From Myrica gale (lineage: Eukaryota; Streptophyta; Magnoliopsida; Fagales; Myricaceae): a DNA stretch of 64,000 nucleotides. Both the position numbers and the translations under genes were made by a program. The notes below the pieces were generated by a model. It searched no databases, was not told the DNA's origin, and saw nothing but the letters and a program-made list of their open reading frames with translations. Shown piece by piece: positions 12,866 to 23,983 of the stretch (position 1 is its first letter; every line of letters starts with the position of its first letter). The stretch covers positions 7,133,501-7,197,500 of the forward strand of contig OZ005600.1 of the NCBI GenBank assembly GCA_963930655.1. Reading direction: 5' to 3'.

Positions 12866-14142
12866 ATGCTACCCAGTTGCGAACACTCGTTCCACCAATT
12901 CCCCAAGAGAATATACCTCGAAGAAACCAATAAGAACTTGTCCTTACACAGCTCTTGCAGATGGTTCCTCCTAGTGCTAATCTTAGTCCTTCTGCCCCAA
13001 ATTTTTATTGACTTCAAATATTTCGTCATCTCAAATGTGTATTTAGCCTCCCTCTCTGATTCCCTTCAGCATGCAATAAGTCCCAAAACTCCAACCCATG
13101 GTTCGTCCCCCGATAAGAATGAAACATGTCCGTTGGGCAGAGTGTATGTCTACGACCTACCACCCGTGTTTAACAACGAATTGTTACACAATTGCTCTAG
13201 TTTGGAGCCATGGAGGGTTCGGTGTTAAAGAGCGATCGAGCTCATTGGGTTGGTGCCGGAGAGACAAGCTCCAGGTCCAATGCTGATATTTTGGAATGGC
13301 AGAGGCACGTCCGTACCCATAGACGTACGAGGTTGTTCTGCTTTGTAGGGGCTACACGTGGCGCTTTCAAGGACGACTTTAGGGGTCGCTTGCTGAGTTA
13401 CTGTAAGAACGAGTCGGACTCGTGCCGAGCGGTGGACTGTGCTAAGAGTCGGTGTCACCATGGTACCTCGGATATTTTAGAAACATTCTTGGCCTCGGAC
13501 TTTTGCTTGCAGCCGAGAGGGGATTCCTACACGAGGCGATCCATGTTCGACTGCATGGTGGCCGGTTCAATCCCGGTTCTTTTCTGGGAGCAAACCGCCT
13601 ATGACAAATACCAAGGGTTTTTACCGGAAGAACACGCGAGTTATTCAGTTTTTATAGACTATAAATCCCTTAAAAATGGAACTTTCATAAGAAAGGTGCT
13701 GGAGAGGTTTAGTTCAGAAGAGGTAAGGAAAATGAGGGAGAAAGTGGTTGATTTAATACCCAAAATCGTATATGCCAAACCTCAACAACTACAAGGTTCG
13801 GAGCAGTGGTGGAGCCAAGGGGGAGTTCGGTTATAATACTGAGGTTTTAAAGTGCGGGTTTACTGGGGAACGGCCCAGATTGCTTCTCAGAAATCCAACG
13901 GTCCGGAGATGAGGAGAGGAATTTACGCTTGTCCTGACCCGGCTGAGGTTTCGACCCGCGTGTTTTACCGTTTCTCGCCGACGACCCGCGTGTTTTCTCT
14001 CCCGAATTGCCGACGATTTTGAAATTTGAATTCCGCATGTCCTGGTCATTCGTGAGGAAAATCGACTCTGGCCCGCTTCACCCTCAACCCCTTTTCCGAG
14101 CTCACCACCGAACCTCTCCGCCCAAACGCCGCCCTGGAGTTA

Positions 14143-14940
14143 TGGGTTTTTCGATTCAGAGGGTTGCCGTCCTCGACTGCTCTCTGTACGTTCCTTCTCT
14201 CTATATAAGCGTAAAATTTTTTTCATTTACATTTTGATTCTGGCGTGGGTTTTGGGAATTGGGTTTCGGTTCGTTGTGGGAAACGAGAGGAGAGGGTAAG
14301 TGAGCTGCTGTCAGCCTTGTGCTTCGGAAAATATTTGAATTTTATTAGGTTACTTCGCTTTGGAAAATTTGGTACGATTTGTTTCACCCAGGCTTTAATT
14401 AGGCTCACTTGGGTAGTGATGCTTATTTCTTTGTTTTTTAATTGTGAAAAGTGTAAGATTGAAAGTTCTCGATTTCTAGTGGTTTATTTCATTCGTAGTC
14501 TCCCCCCCACCTTCCATTCGTTTTGTGTAATGTAGGCCTTTGCTGAAGATCCAGAGGGGTCTGTTGTGCGTGCTGTTACAAATTCGCTCCTCAATGCAGA
14601 ACACGTGAAGCCTGGATCTTGTGAAGTTCTTGTGAGGAGTTTGCTTCAGCAATTGGCAAGGTTCATGATCTCTGTTCCATTTTCCATATCCTCTTGTCTT
14701 GTTCCCATGTCCTATGACTTAATTGATGCATCGTGTTGTAGTTAAAAATTCATTTACAAGAATAACTTTTGTGCAGTTCAAAGGCATCTTCATTAAAAGA
14801 CCTACAGGAGCTTGCTGCTCGCTCATTCACCAAGTCGAAGACAACAGCTGAAATGCAAAATGCAAATTCTGAAACTGATGGAATTGTTTTAGTGCTATGC
14901 CCTTCACATTCACCTGTTGGTTTAGGAAGATTTGAACTTT
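14143..14940 (+). pseudogene. captured spliced host-gene fragment, identity unknown
   Basis: Inside the Pack-MULE. A possible first exon (14143, MGFSIQRVAVLDCSL) lies just inside the left arm. An exon-like block 14535-14659 (AFAEDPEGSVVRAVTNSLLN..LLQQLA) ends at a GT donor and joins, in frame across an AG acceptor near 14776, to SSKASSLKDLQELAARSFTK. The splice phase fits between these two blocks but not cleanly with the first. I do not recognise the parent gene. It is a fragment, not a complete gene. Confidence 0.55.
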
Positions 14941-15005
14941 GAAGGATAGCGGATGAGTTCTTCGTGTTCACATAGTGGGGTAAAAATTGACATAACATCT
15001 CGCAG

Positions 15006-15121
15006 GGATATAAAATCATTGGTTCACATGGTGGGGTAAAAATTTGTAGATGGACCAAGTCACAGCTTAGAGGCCGAGGAGGTTGCTACAAGCACTCATT
15101 TTATGGAATTGAGAGTCATAG
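15006..15121 (+). pseudogene. captured TYW1 exon (tRNA wybutosine synthesis)
   Basis: An AG acceptor precedes, and a GT donor follows, an exon encoding GYKIIGSHGGVKICRW and then SQLRGRGGCYKHSFYGIESH. This is the segment of plant TYW1 just before its radical-SAM cysteine cluster. The parent enzyme makes 4-demethylwyosine on tRNA-Phe. Neither the flavodoxin part nor the radical-SAM exons are present, so the piece cannot be active. A short duplication of its GTGGGGTAAAAATT stretch sits about 45 bases upstream. Confidence 0.85.
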
Positions 15122-15929
15122 GTAATGTTATTTTTTTAATTTTGTAGTCAGTTTCTGGGTGTCACATTAAGTTATCTGGATTACCTTCTGGTTTATTTGG
15201 ATTGTCAAATAATATGGTCCATGTCCAGAATCTATCAGTTCACGAGGGTCCTTTTTTTCCTTCTATGGTTGTATATAGGAAGTTCTCCATCCTATCTGTT
15301 TCCTATATTATGCCAGGACGCATCATTGCAGGGCTATCCCTAACATAGTCCATGCTTATGACTGTCAGACATTAAGTTTGTTCAAATATATTGGATTAGT
15401 GTCTTTATTATAGACTGTGTATGTATGTAAATATATATTAGTTTGCTTACATCTTGTAGTTCATTAAATGCAGAGTTGCTGACAAATACTGGGGGGCTGA
15501 TTTTAGATTGGTATTGGATTATCAGAACACTTTTTGATTTGGCAGCATAGCAATCGGTTTGTTTCGGCTTGGGAATTCTGTACATGTGGGTCTAACCCTG
15601 CTGGCCATTTATTGTGCCTTCCTTTGAAGTAGGGACGATGTTGGGCGAGGTGAAGCTTCAAGCTTGTATTTCTTATGGGCTGTATTAGTAGTTTAGGTAT
15701 GGCAATGGTTGTATTGGTAGTTTAGCTTTAGCCTTTCCATTATGTATCAAGTTTGTATTCCAGATCTAAACCCTTATTTGTACATCTATTATGAGGTTGA
15801 CTGTGCGCTTTGCATATGGTAATTCTGAAAAAGATTGCAGCCTCTTTGTTGCCTACCAAGTTATTCACGTACGAAATTTTGTTTATATCTATTTCTTTAG
15901 TAGTTTGATAAAGTGATGGGACCGTAGGA

Positions 15930-15955
15930 GCGCCTGTAGCTCAGTGGATAGATGG
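15930..15955 (+). pseudogene. 5' half of a tRNA-Arg gene inside the Pack-MULE
   Basis: GCGCCTGTAGCTCAGTGGAT followed by AGATGG matches, from memory, the acceptor 5' strand and D-arm of plant nuclear tRNA-Arg(CCU). The anticodon arm and T-arm are absent, although GGGTTAAATTC downstream may be a decayed B-box. Probably captured or deleted, and not functional. Confidence 0.5.
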
Positions 15956-17204
15956 ATGTTGCAGGGTTAAATTCTTTTTGTGTGCTTTTGACTTCGACAC
16001 AGTATTGGAACATGGTGCAAGTAAGAAGTTCAAAGGTTCATTTGCAGAAATAGTTCAAAGTTGAAAGTGTTTTTTTTTAATACACGCGATCTTGTGGCAT
16101 TATTAACCAAGAGGCAGAAAAATGCCACTTTCTCAACACAGACCCCTGTTAAGGTACACGCTGGTCCTCCGATGGTTATTGCAGCCAAATAGAAATGGCA
16201 AATAAATAGGATGATCGAATCTAGACATCTCCAGATGCAGCAAAACAGAAGAAGAAAAATATGTACTTGAAAAGATCATCAAAATTTAAACAATCTTATT
16301 ACTGAATCACTGAAGTAAACCAAATAAAATGTCATCTCTCTTTTACGAGAAAATCCTCATTCTTTGTATGCTGGCCAAGACAAATGACGGCAAACAAGCA
16401 ATACCGGTGTGGAGTACTTCAAAGCACTTGGTTGAATCATCATGTTATAGATATCAACTTCATATATGCTTCAGCATGTGACCAATATCTTTCCTGCAGG
16501 CAATTCAACACACGAGGAAGTGCTTGAGGTGTTTACATAAGCAGCAGAAAAATTAAGATTATTTTAGTATCGCTTACCTTAATTTTCCACCCTAACAAAA
16601 AGGAGAACCTTTTCGAAATTGTTGAGAGACGGCTAGCTAGTTCACCGCACTCTCACGCATATTGGTGGTTTTTGTCATCTTACCTGAAAAGTCAAGTCAA
16701 ATGTAGTCAAGATAAAAACCTCTAACATGGACCCTATATAAAAGAATTATGAAAGAGTATTCAACTCCAACTAATATTTGCTGAATGGCAAGCGTATGAA
16801 GTAAAATAAATATCCCAAATAAGCAACTTTAATATTTTTAGCCTTGAAAACAACTAGACAAGATGATTGTCGAAGCAAAAAACTATAACAAATAATAGGA
16901 GGCTTCTTCGTACAGAACAGTAGATGAATCATATCTTGCTGCAATACCATATACAAGTGCATCTCTAAAGTTGTGGCAAGGAGATTCAAATCTATCATGC
17001 CTTCCATACTTCCTCAGACAAGGACAGAAAACACAAGTTCTCAAGAAAACTACAGATGCCTTCCACTTCCTCTCTTTTTCCCAAAAGCATGTTCAGAAAA
17101 GAGTTCTCAAAATTTCTTGTACCTAGTCCTATGTCAGAAACTTAGTCAAAAGGATTGCAACAACATGTGTCTCTAATAAGTGTTCATGTGGGTATCAAAA
17201 ATGA

Positions 17205-17530
17205 ATGGAAATAGAGAGAACGACAAATATTAGAGACAGAAAGGAAATCGAGAGAACGACAAGGATAGTAAACTCATATCCACATAACAGAAAGGAAATA
17301 GAGAGAACGACAAATATATATTCCAGTTTACCCCAAGTACGCCGGTCGAAGGAGAGAACGAAGGTCTTGCAGATCATTACTTCACGAAGAGCAGGACAAG
17401 CGTGTCTTTTCCTCACGAAGACCAGGACAAGCGGGCCAGAGGAGATTATCCTCACGAAGAGCAGGACATGCGGAATTCAAAATCGAGGAGATTTTCCTCA
17501 CGAAGAGCAGAGGACATGCGGAATTCAAAA
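17205..17530 (+). repeat. subterminal tandem repeats of the Pack-MULE
   Basis: Two sets. Around 17208-17320 the block AAATAGAGAGAACGACAAAT recurs three times with variations. Around 17380-17530 the block CCTCACGAAGAGCAGGACAT, with GCGGAATTCAAAATC, recurs about four times. Such repeats just inside the termini are common transposase-binding regions in Mutator-like elements. That role is inferred here. Confidence 0.7.
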
Positions 17531-18527
17531 TCAAAGGCAATTGGGCAGAGAAAATGAGCGGGCAGTCGGCGAGAAATGGTAAACCGCGCGGGTCGTCGGG
17601 TCAGCCGGGTCAGAATTTTATAAATTTCCTCTCCTCATCTCCGGACCGTTGGATTTCTCAGAACCAATCTCCCCCGTTCCCCCGTAAACCCGCACGTTAA
17701 TACCAACGTATTATAACCGAACTCGCCAAGGGGTGGCAAGGGGGGCGCTTGCCACCCCTTCGTTCTGTAATTTTTATTTTATATACATATTTGTCAACAA
17801 CGTCAAGGTTTGTCCCTTTGACCCAACTCAGCCCGCCCCCCTTTGGCCCTTTGGCCCTCTTTTTGAAAAAAAAAAATACAAACAATCAAACAAAACAGAA
17901 ACAGATCACTTACCAGGCACTTTTATAAATTTGTCTTGTTACGGTTTGCTGAATGAATATAATTATATTAATATATGGTGGCTTTGGTTAATTAGTTTCT
18001 ATCTTTGTTTTCTTTTTTATTTTGTCTAGTTGGGTTTAGTTAATTAGTTTGGTTATGTTGCTTTAATTTCTTGTTATCCTCAGTCGTTTATGTAATGTAT
18101 TCCTGTTTTCCACTGTTCCTAGTTTTATTTCAGATTATATTGCAATTTGGTCAAATTTTCAGACATTGCTCAATTTTTTTCTGGTTAATTTTGAAGCTCA
18201 AATTTTATTTGGTGGTGGGTTTTTCCAGGTAATTTGTATACTAAAACCTTATTAGAAATTTAAAAAATGTTCTAGTGGATTGTTAGTTGATATTGGAAGG
18301 TTATTTTTGTGAATTGTTGGAGATTGGAGGTTAGGACTTATGTTAGTTTTTATGAATTATTGGAGATTGGAGGTTAGAGCTTATGCTGATTCTGTTGGAT
18401 TTTGAGAAGTTTTTAAAATTGAAATTGAATTTGTGAATTGTTGGTTTTTGTGAATTGTTGAATTTTTTATTTGTTTATTTTCGTTTTATTTTGTTTATAT
18501 AATGAATAAGTTTTTAATAACAAAGGT

Positions 18528-18727
18528 TTGACAATGGTCTTACCAGTTGCGACTGCAACCGTTGAGAGAGTGTTCTCTGCGATGAAAATTATCAAGACTG
18601 AGTTGCGTAATAAGATGACGAATGAATGAATGAATAATAGCTTGGTAGTATACATCGAGAGGGTAATTTTAGAAACTGTTGAGAATGTAGTTATTTTGCA
18701 ACGTTTTCAGAATATGCAAAAATGTAT
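18528..18727 (+). pseudogene. hAT transposase C-terminal (hATC) fragment
   Basis: Reads LPVATATVERVFSAMKIIKT, then ELRNKM, an in-frame stop, and NNSLVVYIER. This is the dimerisation motif at the end of plant hAT transposases (TTF-type/ZMYM1-like group). No catalytic region or zinc finger remains in this copy. Confidence 0.85.
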
Positions 18728-18965
18728 GATCCAATTGCTACCTCGCAGTCTCAACAAATAGTACGGTACATGTATTTTGATATTTTAACTCTAAAACATT
18801 TTTTACATTACGTAGGAAAAAATTTTGAGATGTCATTTGCCTTAGGAATTTGCCCCCCTTCACTTAAGTCCTGGTTCCGCCACTGGTTCGGAGTATATAA
18901 AAGATGCTTATGATGTTGCTATTGAGATTGTACTGAGGAGGTTGAAGAAGCAAGTCGCAGACTGA

Positions 18966-19661
18966 CGTATCATCCTTCCTTTCCTCTCTAATTCTCTCAA
19001 GTCAGCTCAACTAAATGTTGTCTTATATTTGTATCTGCAAAAATCGCATTGGGTATTTGGGTTTCCCAAGTTCTTAGCTCAGAGAGAATCAATCTACAAG
19101 AAATCATTACCAAAGAACAAAACGATCCAAGAGTGTCGGGAGATCGATTGACAGGCCTGTGTTATTTGCCATTCCTGTGAACCCAATCTGATTATCTTTT
19201 TACGACAGAAAAATGTCTGGTTTGCTTCTGGCCCATTACACGAATTCGAATATAGGCCCTGGCCTTTACCCGAAAAAGAAAAAGAAAAATGAAAAACATA
19301 TAAATAGTAGTGCACGCAAACGAAAATTTAATAAGTCATTATATTTGTTCATCTTTTTCTGAATTAAAAAAAAGCCTTGTGAGTACCCACTTAAACCTAT
19401 GTCCATTTAGAAAAACAAAGGGAATGTAACGAACATATTACCATCCGTGCAAGAGTAGAAAACGCTTCGATAAGGATCAAAAACAAAAAGTATATAACTT
19501 CGCAGGGGCATATTCGAGCAGAAGCTTGCGTCCAAAAACAAAAAACATCGCAGTCGCATATGGAGCTCTGAAGTCTAAAAATTGATTCCTTCCGGCCCAA
19601 TCGCATGTGCAGTTTTGAAGTAAAAGAAAACAACAAAAAATTAACAAGCAAAGAGGAGGAA
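18966..19661. other. intergenic between XLT2 remnant and ATS3 cluster
   Basis: Probably 3' UTR of the former XLT2 copy followed by the upstream sequence of the first ATS3 unit. The last 100 bases (GCATATGGAGCTCTGAAGTC onward) are repeated before the ATS3 copy at 32126, so they belong to the module promoter. Confidence 0.5.
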
Positions 19662-20213
19662 ATGATTAAAGCACTCTTTTTTAAGTTCCAGTTCGTCTTC
19701 GCCCTCACGGAAGCCAAATCTTCCGGGCCACAGCCCCAAGATGCGGAATCCTTCAATATCAGCTATATCCAGGTGAGGTAGGAGTGTTTCATTCCAAAGA
19801 TCGATCTTTTCTGTATTGGGCTTTCTATAAAAATCTCGTTTGATTTAAAGTTTTACTTTTTTGTTCGTATGTTCGTCTTTTGGAATTCGGAAAGAGTGCG
19901 GCAAGCTGTTCTTACACGGTTGTTATAACGACAAGCTGTTCTTCAACAAAGTACACGCGAGATCAGATCAGTATTTCATTCGGTGACGCTTATGGCAATC
20001 AGGTTCGATCCTTTTTTTTTTTTTTGATGACGAGGAAATCCTTCAAAGCCGGACCCTTTTGGCCCAACCCTGAAGTACAAATCCCGGCCCCCTGGACCGA
20101 CCCCACAACCCAGGGAGCAGATAAGTCAAGGGTGATAATGGGGTGTTGGGGCTCAAACTTTGTATCTACAATTTTCTTCAGATTTTTGCGTTTCAATCAA
20201 TTTTTTTTTTGTC

Positions 20214-20690
20214 TTGGAAAAAAATAAGAAAAAAAAACCCATAAAAAGAGGTCTATTTTTCTTTTTGCTGGGTAAGTACAGAAGAATTTCAACATAGTTG
20301 TTTAAATATCGCATAAAATAGTAAAGAAATTTGTTTGCTGATTTAGCTCTCTGTGGGTGTTTTGTTGTTTCTATGGGGAAAATTGATACCGGATTATATT
20401 TTCGATTGAAACCCAAAAATTTTAAGGCTGACCAAGAAATCGAAGAAAGGAAGGAAAGAAAATAAAAGAAACGCTCCTGCCAAAACAAAAGGACATTAGA
20501 TTCGTAAACAATGGTTGGGATTTATTTATTTAATAGAAATCATAATCTTTGTAATTTGGGCCATAACTCAAATTGGCCGTAGTTCATAAATGTCTGATGA
20601 CGCGTCCTGACTCCCTAGTTCAACCGCTCTTCCCCGAGAAGAGAGATCACGTGACCGTAGTTGTGTTTTTTAAGCAGTACTGGGTGTTTT
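20214..20690 (+). repeat. ATS3 intron segment, copy 1 of a direct duplication
   Basis: Matches 22738-23185 in order and direction, including CAGAAGAATTTCAACATAGT and GGGCCATAACTCAAATTGG. It is probably subtype-1 intron sequence present in two adjacent array units that later merged. Confidence 0.8.
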
Positions 20691-20695
20691 TTTTT

Positions 20696-21231
20696 AGGCA
20701 AACGTGAATTTCATTCACACTGAAATGTTGTATACAGAAGGCCCTTCGAGACCGGATACAAGGAACATCCTCAATACAAAGAACAACACAGTACAACATC
20801 ATGAAAAGCCCTAGGGGCTATACATCCAGCCTTTAAGACCAGATTCCTAATGGCCAAAACGGCCTCAACAAGACAGACAACAAGGTTTGTAGGTTCTAAA
20901 TGGGTGCAAAGACCTGCCACAAACGGAGTCCGGAAGAGGAGGTGGTCATGCACCTCACTCTCACTTCTCCGAAAGTTCCTCCTAAACAACATAAATGGAC
21001 ACAGAGTCCACAACAAAAACGTGCAGTAATAAAACTCACGTACAGCTGAACAACACACCAGAACAACCAAATAAAAAGACAAAGTTCGACCATAAAACAG
21101 TGAGGAAACAGGGCCCGAATAAAATAAGCCGAACCACCCATGCAGATCCGCAAAAGGGGAGGCGCGTGGTAGGACACGCGCCAACCGATGACGACTGGAC
21201 GGAACCCGAGACGATCGCCTGGAACTGCTGA
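20696..21231 (-). mobile_element. LINE-like 3' end, reverse orientation
   Basis: Read on the minus strand the segment ends AATTCACGTTTGCCTAAAAA, a poly(A)-type tail, preceded by GC-balanced non-repetitive sequence. A long but featureless minus-strand open frame is present and shows no clear RT or RNase H motif. Probably the 3' part of a non-LTR element. No target duplication was identified. Confidence 0.45.
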
Positions 21232-21775
21232 TCCCAGCATATGAAACATAATACGGCATATAAAAATTAAATAGTGGATTCGACAGCTGGGTTACTTGGT
21301 TTAATCAAATACAATTTGATCAACTCAATTATTTCGCAATAAGAAAACGAAAACAAATATGGGATCAGTTGACGGAGTGCATTAAACATGTTGCATTATA
21401 TATGATAAGATAGTGTACACAAAAAGAAAGCTGTTTTTTTTAACTAAATCTAGTCTTAGGGAGCTAATTGAAATGGTCAAATGGACATAGTACGGCCACC
21501 ATTTAAGTGGAAGTCCCAGCATATGAAACATAATATGGCTATAAAAAATTAAATACTGGATTCGACAATTGGGTTACTTGGTTTAATCAAATACAATTTG
21601 ATCAATTCAATTATTTCGCAAGAAGAAAACGAAAACAAATAAAGGATCCGTTGACGGAGTGCATTATATATGATAAGATAGTGTACACAAAAAGAAAATT
21701 ATTTTGTTTTGACTAAATCTGGTCTTAGGGAGCTAATTGAAATGGTCAAATGGACATACTACGACCACCATGCTG
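21232..21775 (+). repeat. tandem duplication, 282-bp unit
   Basis: TCCCAGCATATGAAACATAA begins at 21232 and again at 21514. The two units share GGTTTAATCAAATACAATTTG and TCTTAGGGAGCTAATTGAAA, with about 90% similarity and a small deletion in the second unit. Confidence 0.85.
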
Positions 21776-22029
21776 ACAACTGTGTTACTTTGACCATATC
21801 AAGAGTATGTCAGTATCAGTATTAGGTGGGATAAGACTCTTAAATAAAATGAGATGTTATATATTAAAGTCGTCACTTCCACGACTGCATACATTTATCG
21901 ATCCGAATTAAATGATCTTCTGTTTCTTTTTTTTCTTCCCGCGCATAATTGTCCGCTTTAGTAACAAAACAAAAAGATTGATATAAAGTATAAACATAAA
22001 AAAAGGCTTTAAATAAAAAGATTGAAAAG

Positions 22030-22735
22030 TCCATTTACGGCAAAGATATTTTCGGAGAGTCTTGGGCTCTTTGGGCTGAGGTTAATTTCCTCGCCCCAAA
22101 TACTGACTTTTAAATTGCGCAGGAAAAAGAAAAAATGAAGGTGATTTCGGTTGTGTTTGTGTTGTAAAATTTTAGTGTTGTTAAAATTTTAGGTATTGGG
22201 TTTAGTGAAAAAATGAAGAGATATGTAATTTTTTATATTTTTTGTAGTAAATAGTAATGATTTGATGGGGAGAGAGATTATATTGTAATATTTAATTGTG
22301 TTACAATTTTAGAGGAGATAAAATTTTGGTACACAAACGCACCCTTCGTTTCGTAAAAATATTTTAAAATACAATGAATTAAACAAATTTACAAAACCAA
22401 CCTTCAAAATATTAAAAAAATTATATTCAAACATCAATACATTTAACACAAATTTTAATAACTTTTCACAAAAATTTTAATACCTTTTTTTAAAAAAACT
22501 CTAACAAATCTTATCTTTCTATATATTTTCACTCAAGTTTAATATTTTTTTATTAAAAAATTATACCAAATTATCTATCTCTACATGTTTTTACAAACTC
22601 TAATAAAAATTAAATATTTTTAAAACTTTTTCATTAATTTTTACACAAAATTCTATAAACTCCAATTTACATTAATATTCACAATTTTTTTTTTAAAAAA
22701 AATCCTAAAATCCGTACCATCTATTTTTCTGGGTG
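22030..22735 (+). repeat. ATS3 module tail plus AT-rich block, copy 1
   Basis: Parallels 27384-27880, 31220-31700 and in part 34320-34790. It begins with CATTTACGGCAAAGATATTT and a CTTGGGCTCTTTGGGCTGAG segment, followed by about 400 AT-rich bases rich in AAAATTTTAATAC-type words. It is interrupted by a MITE at 22149-22344. Confidence 0.75.
22149..22344. mobile_element. Harbinger/Tourist-like MITE with 3-bp TSD
   Basis: TIRs GGTTGTGTTTGTGTTG and, reverse complement of the right end, GGGTGCGTTTGTGTAC. Flanked by TTC on both sides. The module copies near 27495 and 31340 read GTGATTTCGTTTTGTAAAA without interruption, which are natural empty sites proving a 3-bp duplication. The 196-bp interior is AT-rich. 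Confidence 0.85.
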
Positions 22736-22737
22736 TC

Positions 22738-23185
22738 CTGGAAAAAAAAAGCCATAAAAAGGTATATTCTTACTTTTGCTGTGTAAATACAGAAGAATTT
22801 CAACATAGTTGTTTAAATATCGCATAAAATAGTAAAGAAATTTGTTTGCTGATTAGCTCTGTGGGTGTTTTGTTGTTTCTATGGGGGAAAATTGATAACT
22901 AGATCTGGATTATATTTTCGATTGAAACCCAAAAAATTTAAAGGCTGAACAAGAAATCGAAGGATGTGAAGAAAGAAAATAAACGCTCCTGCGAAAATAA
23001 AAGGACAATAGATTGTAAACAATGGGTGGATTTATTTATTTCATTTAAGTAATAATCTCTGTAATATTTGGGCCATAACTCAAATTGGCTGTAGTTCGTA
23101 AATGTCTGATGACGTTTCCCTAGCTCAACCGCTGTTCCCCCAGAAGAGAGGTCACGTGATCGTAGTTCTTTTTTTAGCAGGGTGT
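22738..23185 (+). repeat. ATS3 intron segment, copy 2 of a direct duplication
   Basis: Second copy of 20214-20690. It is followed directly by the LINE target site GGGTGTTTTCATT and, beyond the LINE, by the 3' end of the intron and exon 3 of copy A. Confidence 0.8.
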
Positions 23186-23192
23186 TTTCATT

Positions 23193-23983
23193 CTTTTTAA
23201 TCATAATAGCAGCACCTTTCATTAAGAAAATCAAAGAGATTGAAAAACCTGCGAACCAGATACTACGAAGAGTCGGTGGGCCGACAAGCAGAGTGACCAA
23301 AAGGTCATACAGAGACCCACAAGGGGCAGAAAAACAACACCAGACAGCAAGCTAATAGATTAGCAAAAAAAAAATGATGGCGAAATATGGTGGCATGATC
23401 AGTAGCTGGAGGCGACAAACCGACCAGATCGGACAAAGTAGAGGCGCATGAGATCCACGCACGCGTGGACCCACACGCACCGCCCGACTAATCATCAGAG
23501 ATGACCACGAGGAGCGTCTGGACGTCCAGATGTCAGCCACCTCAGGTGTGTATACCAGAGAGGTCCATCTGCTGCTGAAAAGGAAGAAAAAGGGACGTGC
23601 GCTTGAGATCCACGCGAGCGTGTGGTAGCGCGTGAGAGGACACCCGTCGTCTCGTCGTTTGTTGGCCGGTGCAGAAATCTTCTCCAGTCGATGTAGATAT
23701 CGTCCCCGCCGGTCGTGGTCTTCAAAAATCTCCAGAAAAAGTGTAGATCTAGCCACCAAAATCGCTGAAAAAAGCCCCAAAAGTGACCGGAAATAGAGGT
23801 TTATTGAGGGATCCGGTCACAAAATGACCAAAGTAGAGGAGGGGAGGGGGCGAGAGGAGTTGCGCCGCCGGAGGAGGAGGTGAGATGGAAGGTTCAGGCG
23901 GCCAAGGAGGGGAAAATTCTAGATAGAAGGCAGAGCCTCTCTCTCTAGAATAGAAGCCCAAATTTATTTTGAAAGGATATAAT
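23193..23983 (-). mobile_element. short LINE-type element in ATS3 intron, 13-bp TSD
   Basis: GGGTGTTTTCATT flanks the 791-bp element (23180-23192 and 23984-23996). On the minus strand it starts in a TCTAGAGAGAGAGGCTC leader-like region rich in CCTCC and ends AATGAAAGGTGCTGCTATTA then TGATTAAAAAG, a weak A-rich tail. It contains LINE-like 5' and 3' regions but no reverse transcriptase, so it is internally deleted or non-autonomous. Confidence 0.75.

Larger units (their letters stand above)
13823..17724. mobile_element. Pack-MULE nested in the hAT, 9-bp target duplication
   Basis: Ends are GAGTTCGGTTATAATAC and its reverse complement GTATTATAACCGAACTC. The inverted arms extend about 245 bases (13823-14070 against 17480-17724) with shared blocks such as AATCCAACGGTCCGGAGATG. 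The flanking 9-mer GCCAAGGGG is present on both sides (13814-13822 and 17725-17733), the length typical of Mutator. There is no transposase in the 3.9-kb interior. It carries pieces of host genes instead: a spliced unknown fragment, a TYW1 exon and a tRNA-Arg half. This is the defining architecture of a Pack-MULE. Confidence 0.9.
13804..18885 (+). mobile_element. hAT DNA transposon with 8-bp target duplication
   Basis: Left end CAGTGGTGGAGCCAAGGGG and right end, read as reverse complement, CAGTGGCGGAACCAGGACTT form the terminal inverted repeats. GTTCGGAG flanks both sides (13796-13803 and 18886-18893), the 8-bp duplication expected of hAT. A decayed piece of the hAT C-terminal dimerisation domain lies at 18528-18727. 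Most of its length is a nested Pack-MULE, so the hAT itself is only about 1.2 kb and non-autonomous. Its TIRs match those of the elements at 24372 and 60830. Confidence 0.93.
12866..18965 (+). pseudogene. second XLT2-type copy, deleted and split by transposons
   Basis: Three pieces of a GT47 gene parallel to 7693-9165. Piece 1 (12866-about 13220) encodes the N-terminus, a membrane anchor and the GRVYVYDLPPVF motif. After SLEPWRVRC the frame meets a stop. About 440 bases of the central domain present in the intact copy are missing, and the sequence resumes in another frame (from about 13285, NADILEWQRHVRT) through FCLQPRGDSYTRRS to about 13803. The last 26 codons lie at 18886-18965 (IKDAYDVAIEIVLRR, stop), after a 5,082-bp hAT insertion. 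The insertion site duplicates GTTCGGAG. The internal deletion alone removes the catalytic core, so the copy is dead. Which damage came first cannot be told from the window. Confidence 0.9.

Noticed and set aside
15930-15990. functional tRNA-Arg gene
   Set aside because: Only the 5' half matches; anticodon and T arms are missing.
23352-23780. 142-codon minus-strand frame
   Set aside because: Lies within the LINE-type element leader; low-complexity translation without RT motifs.
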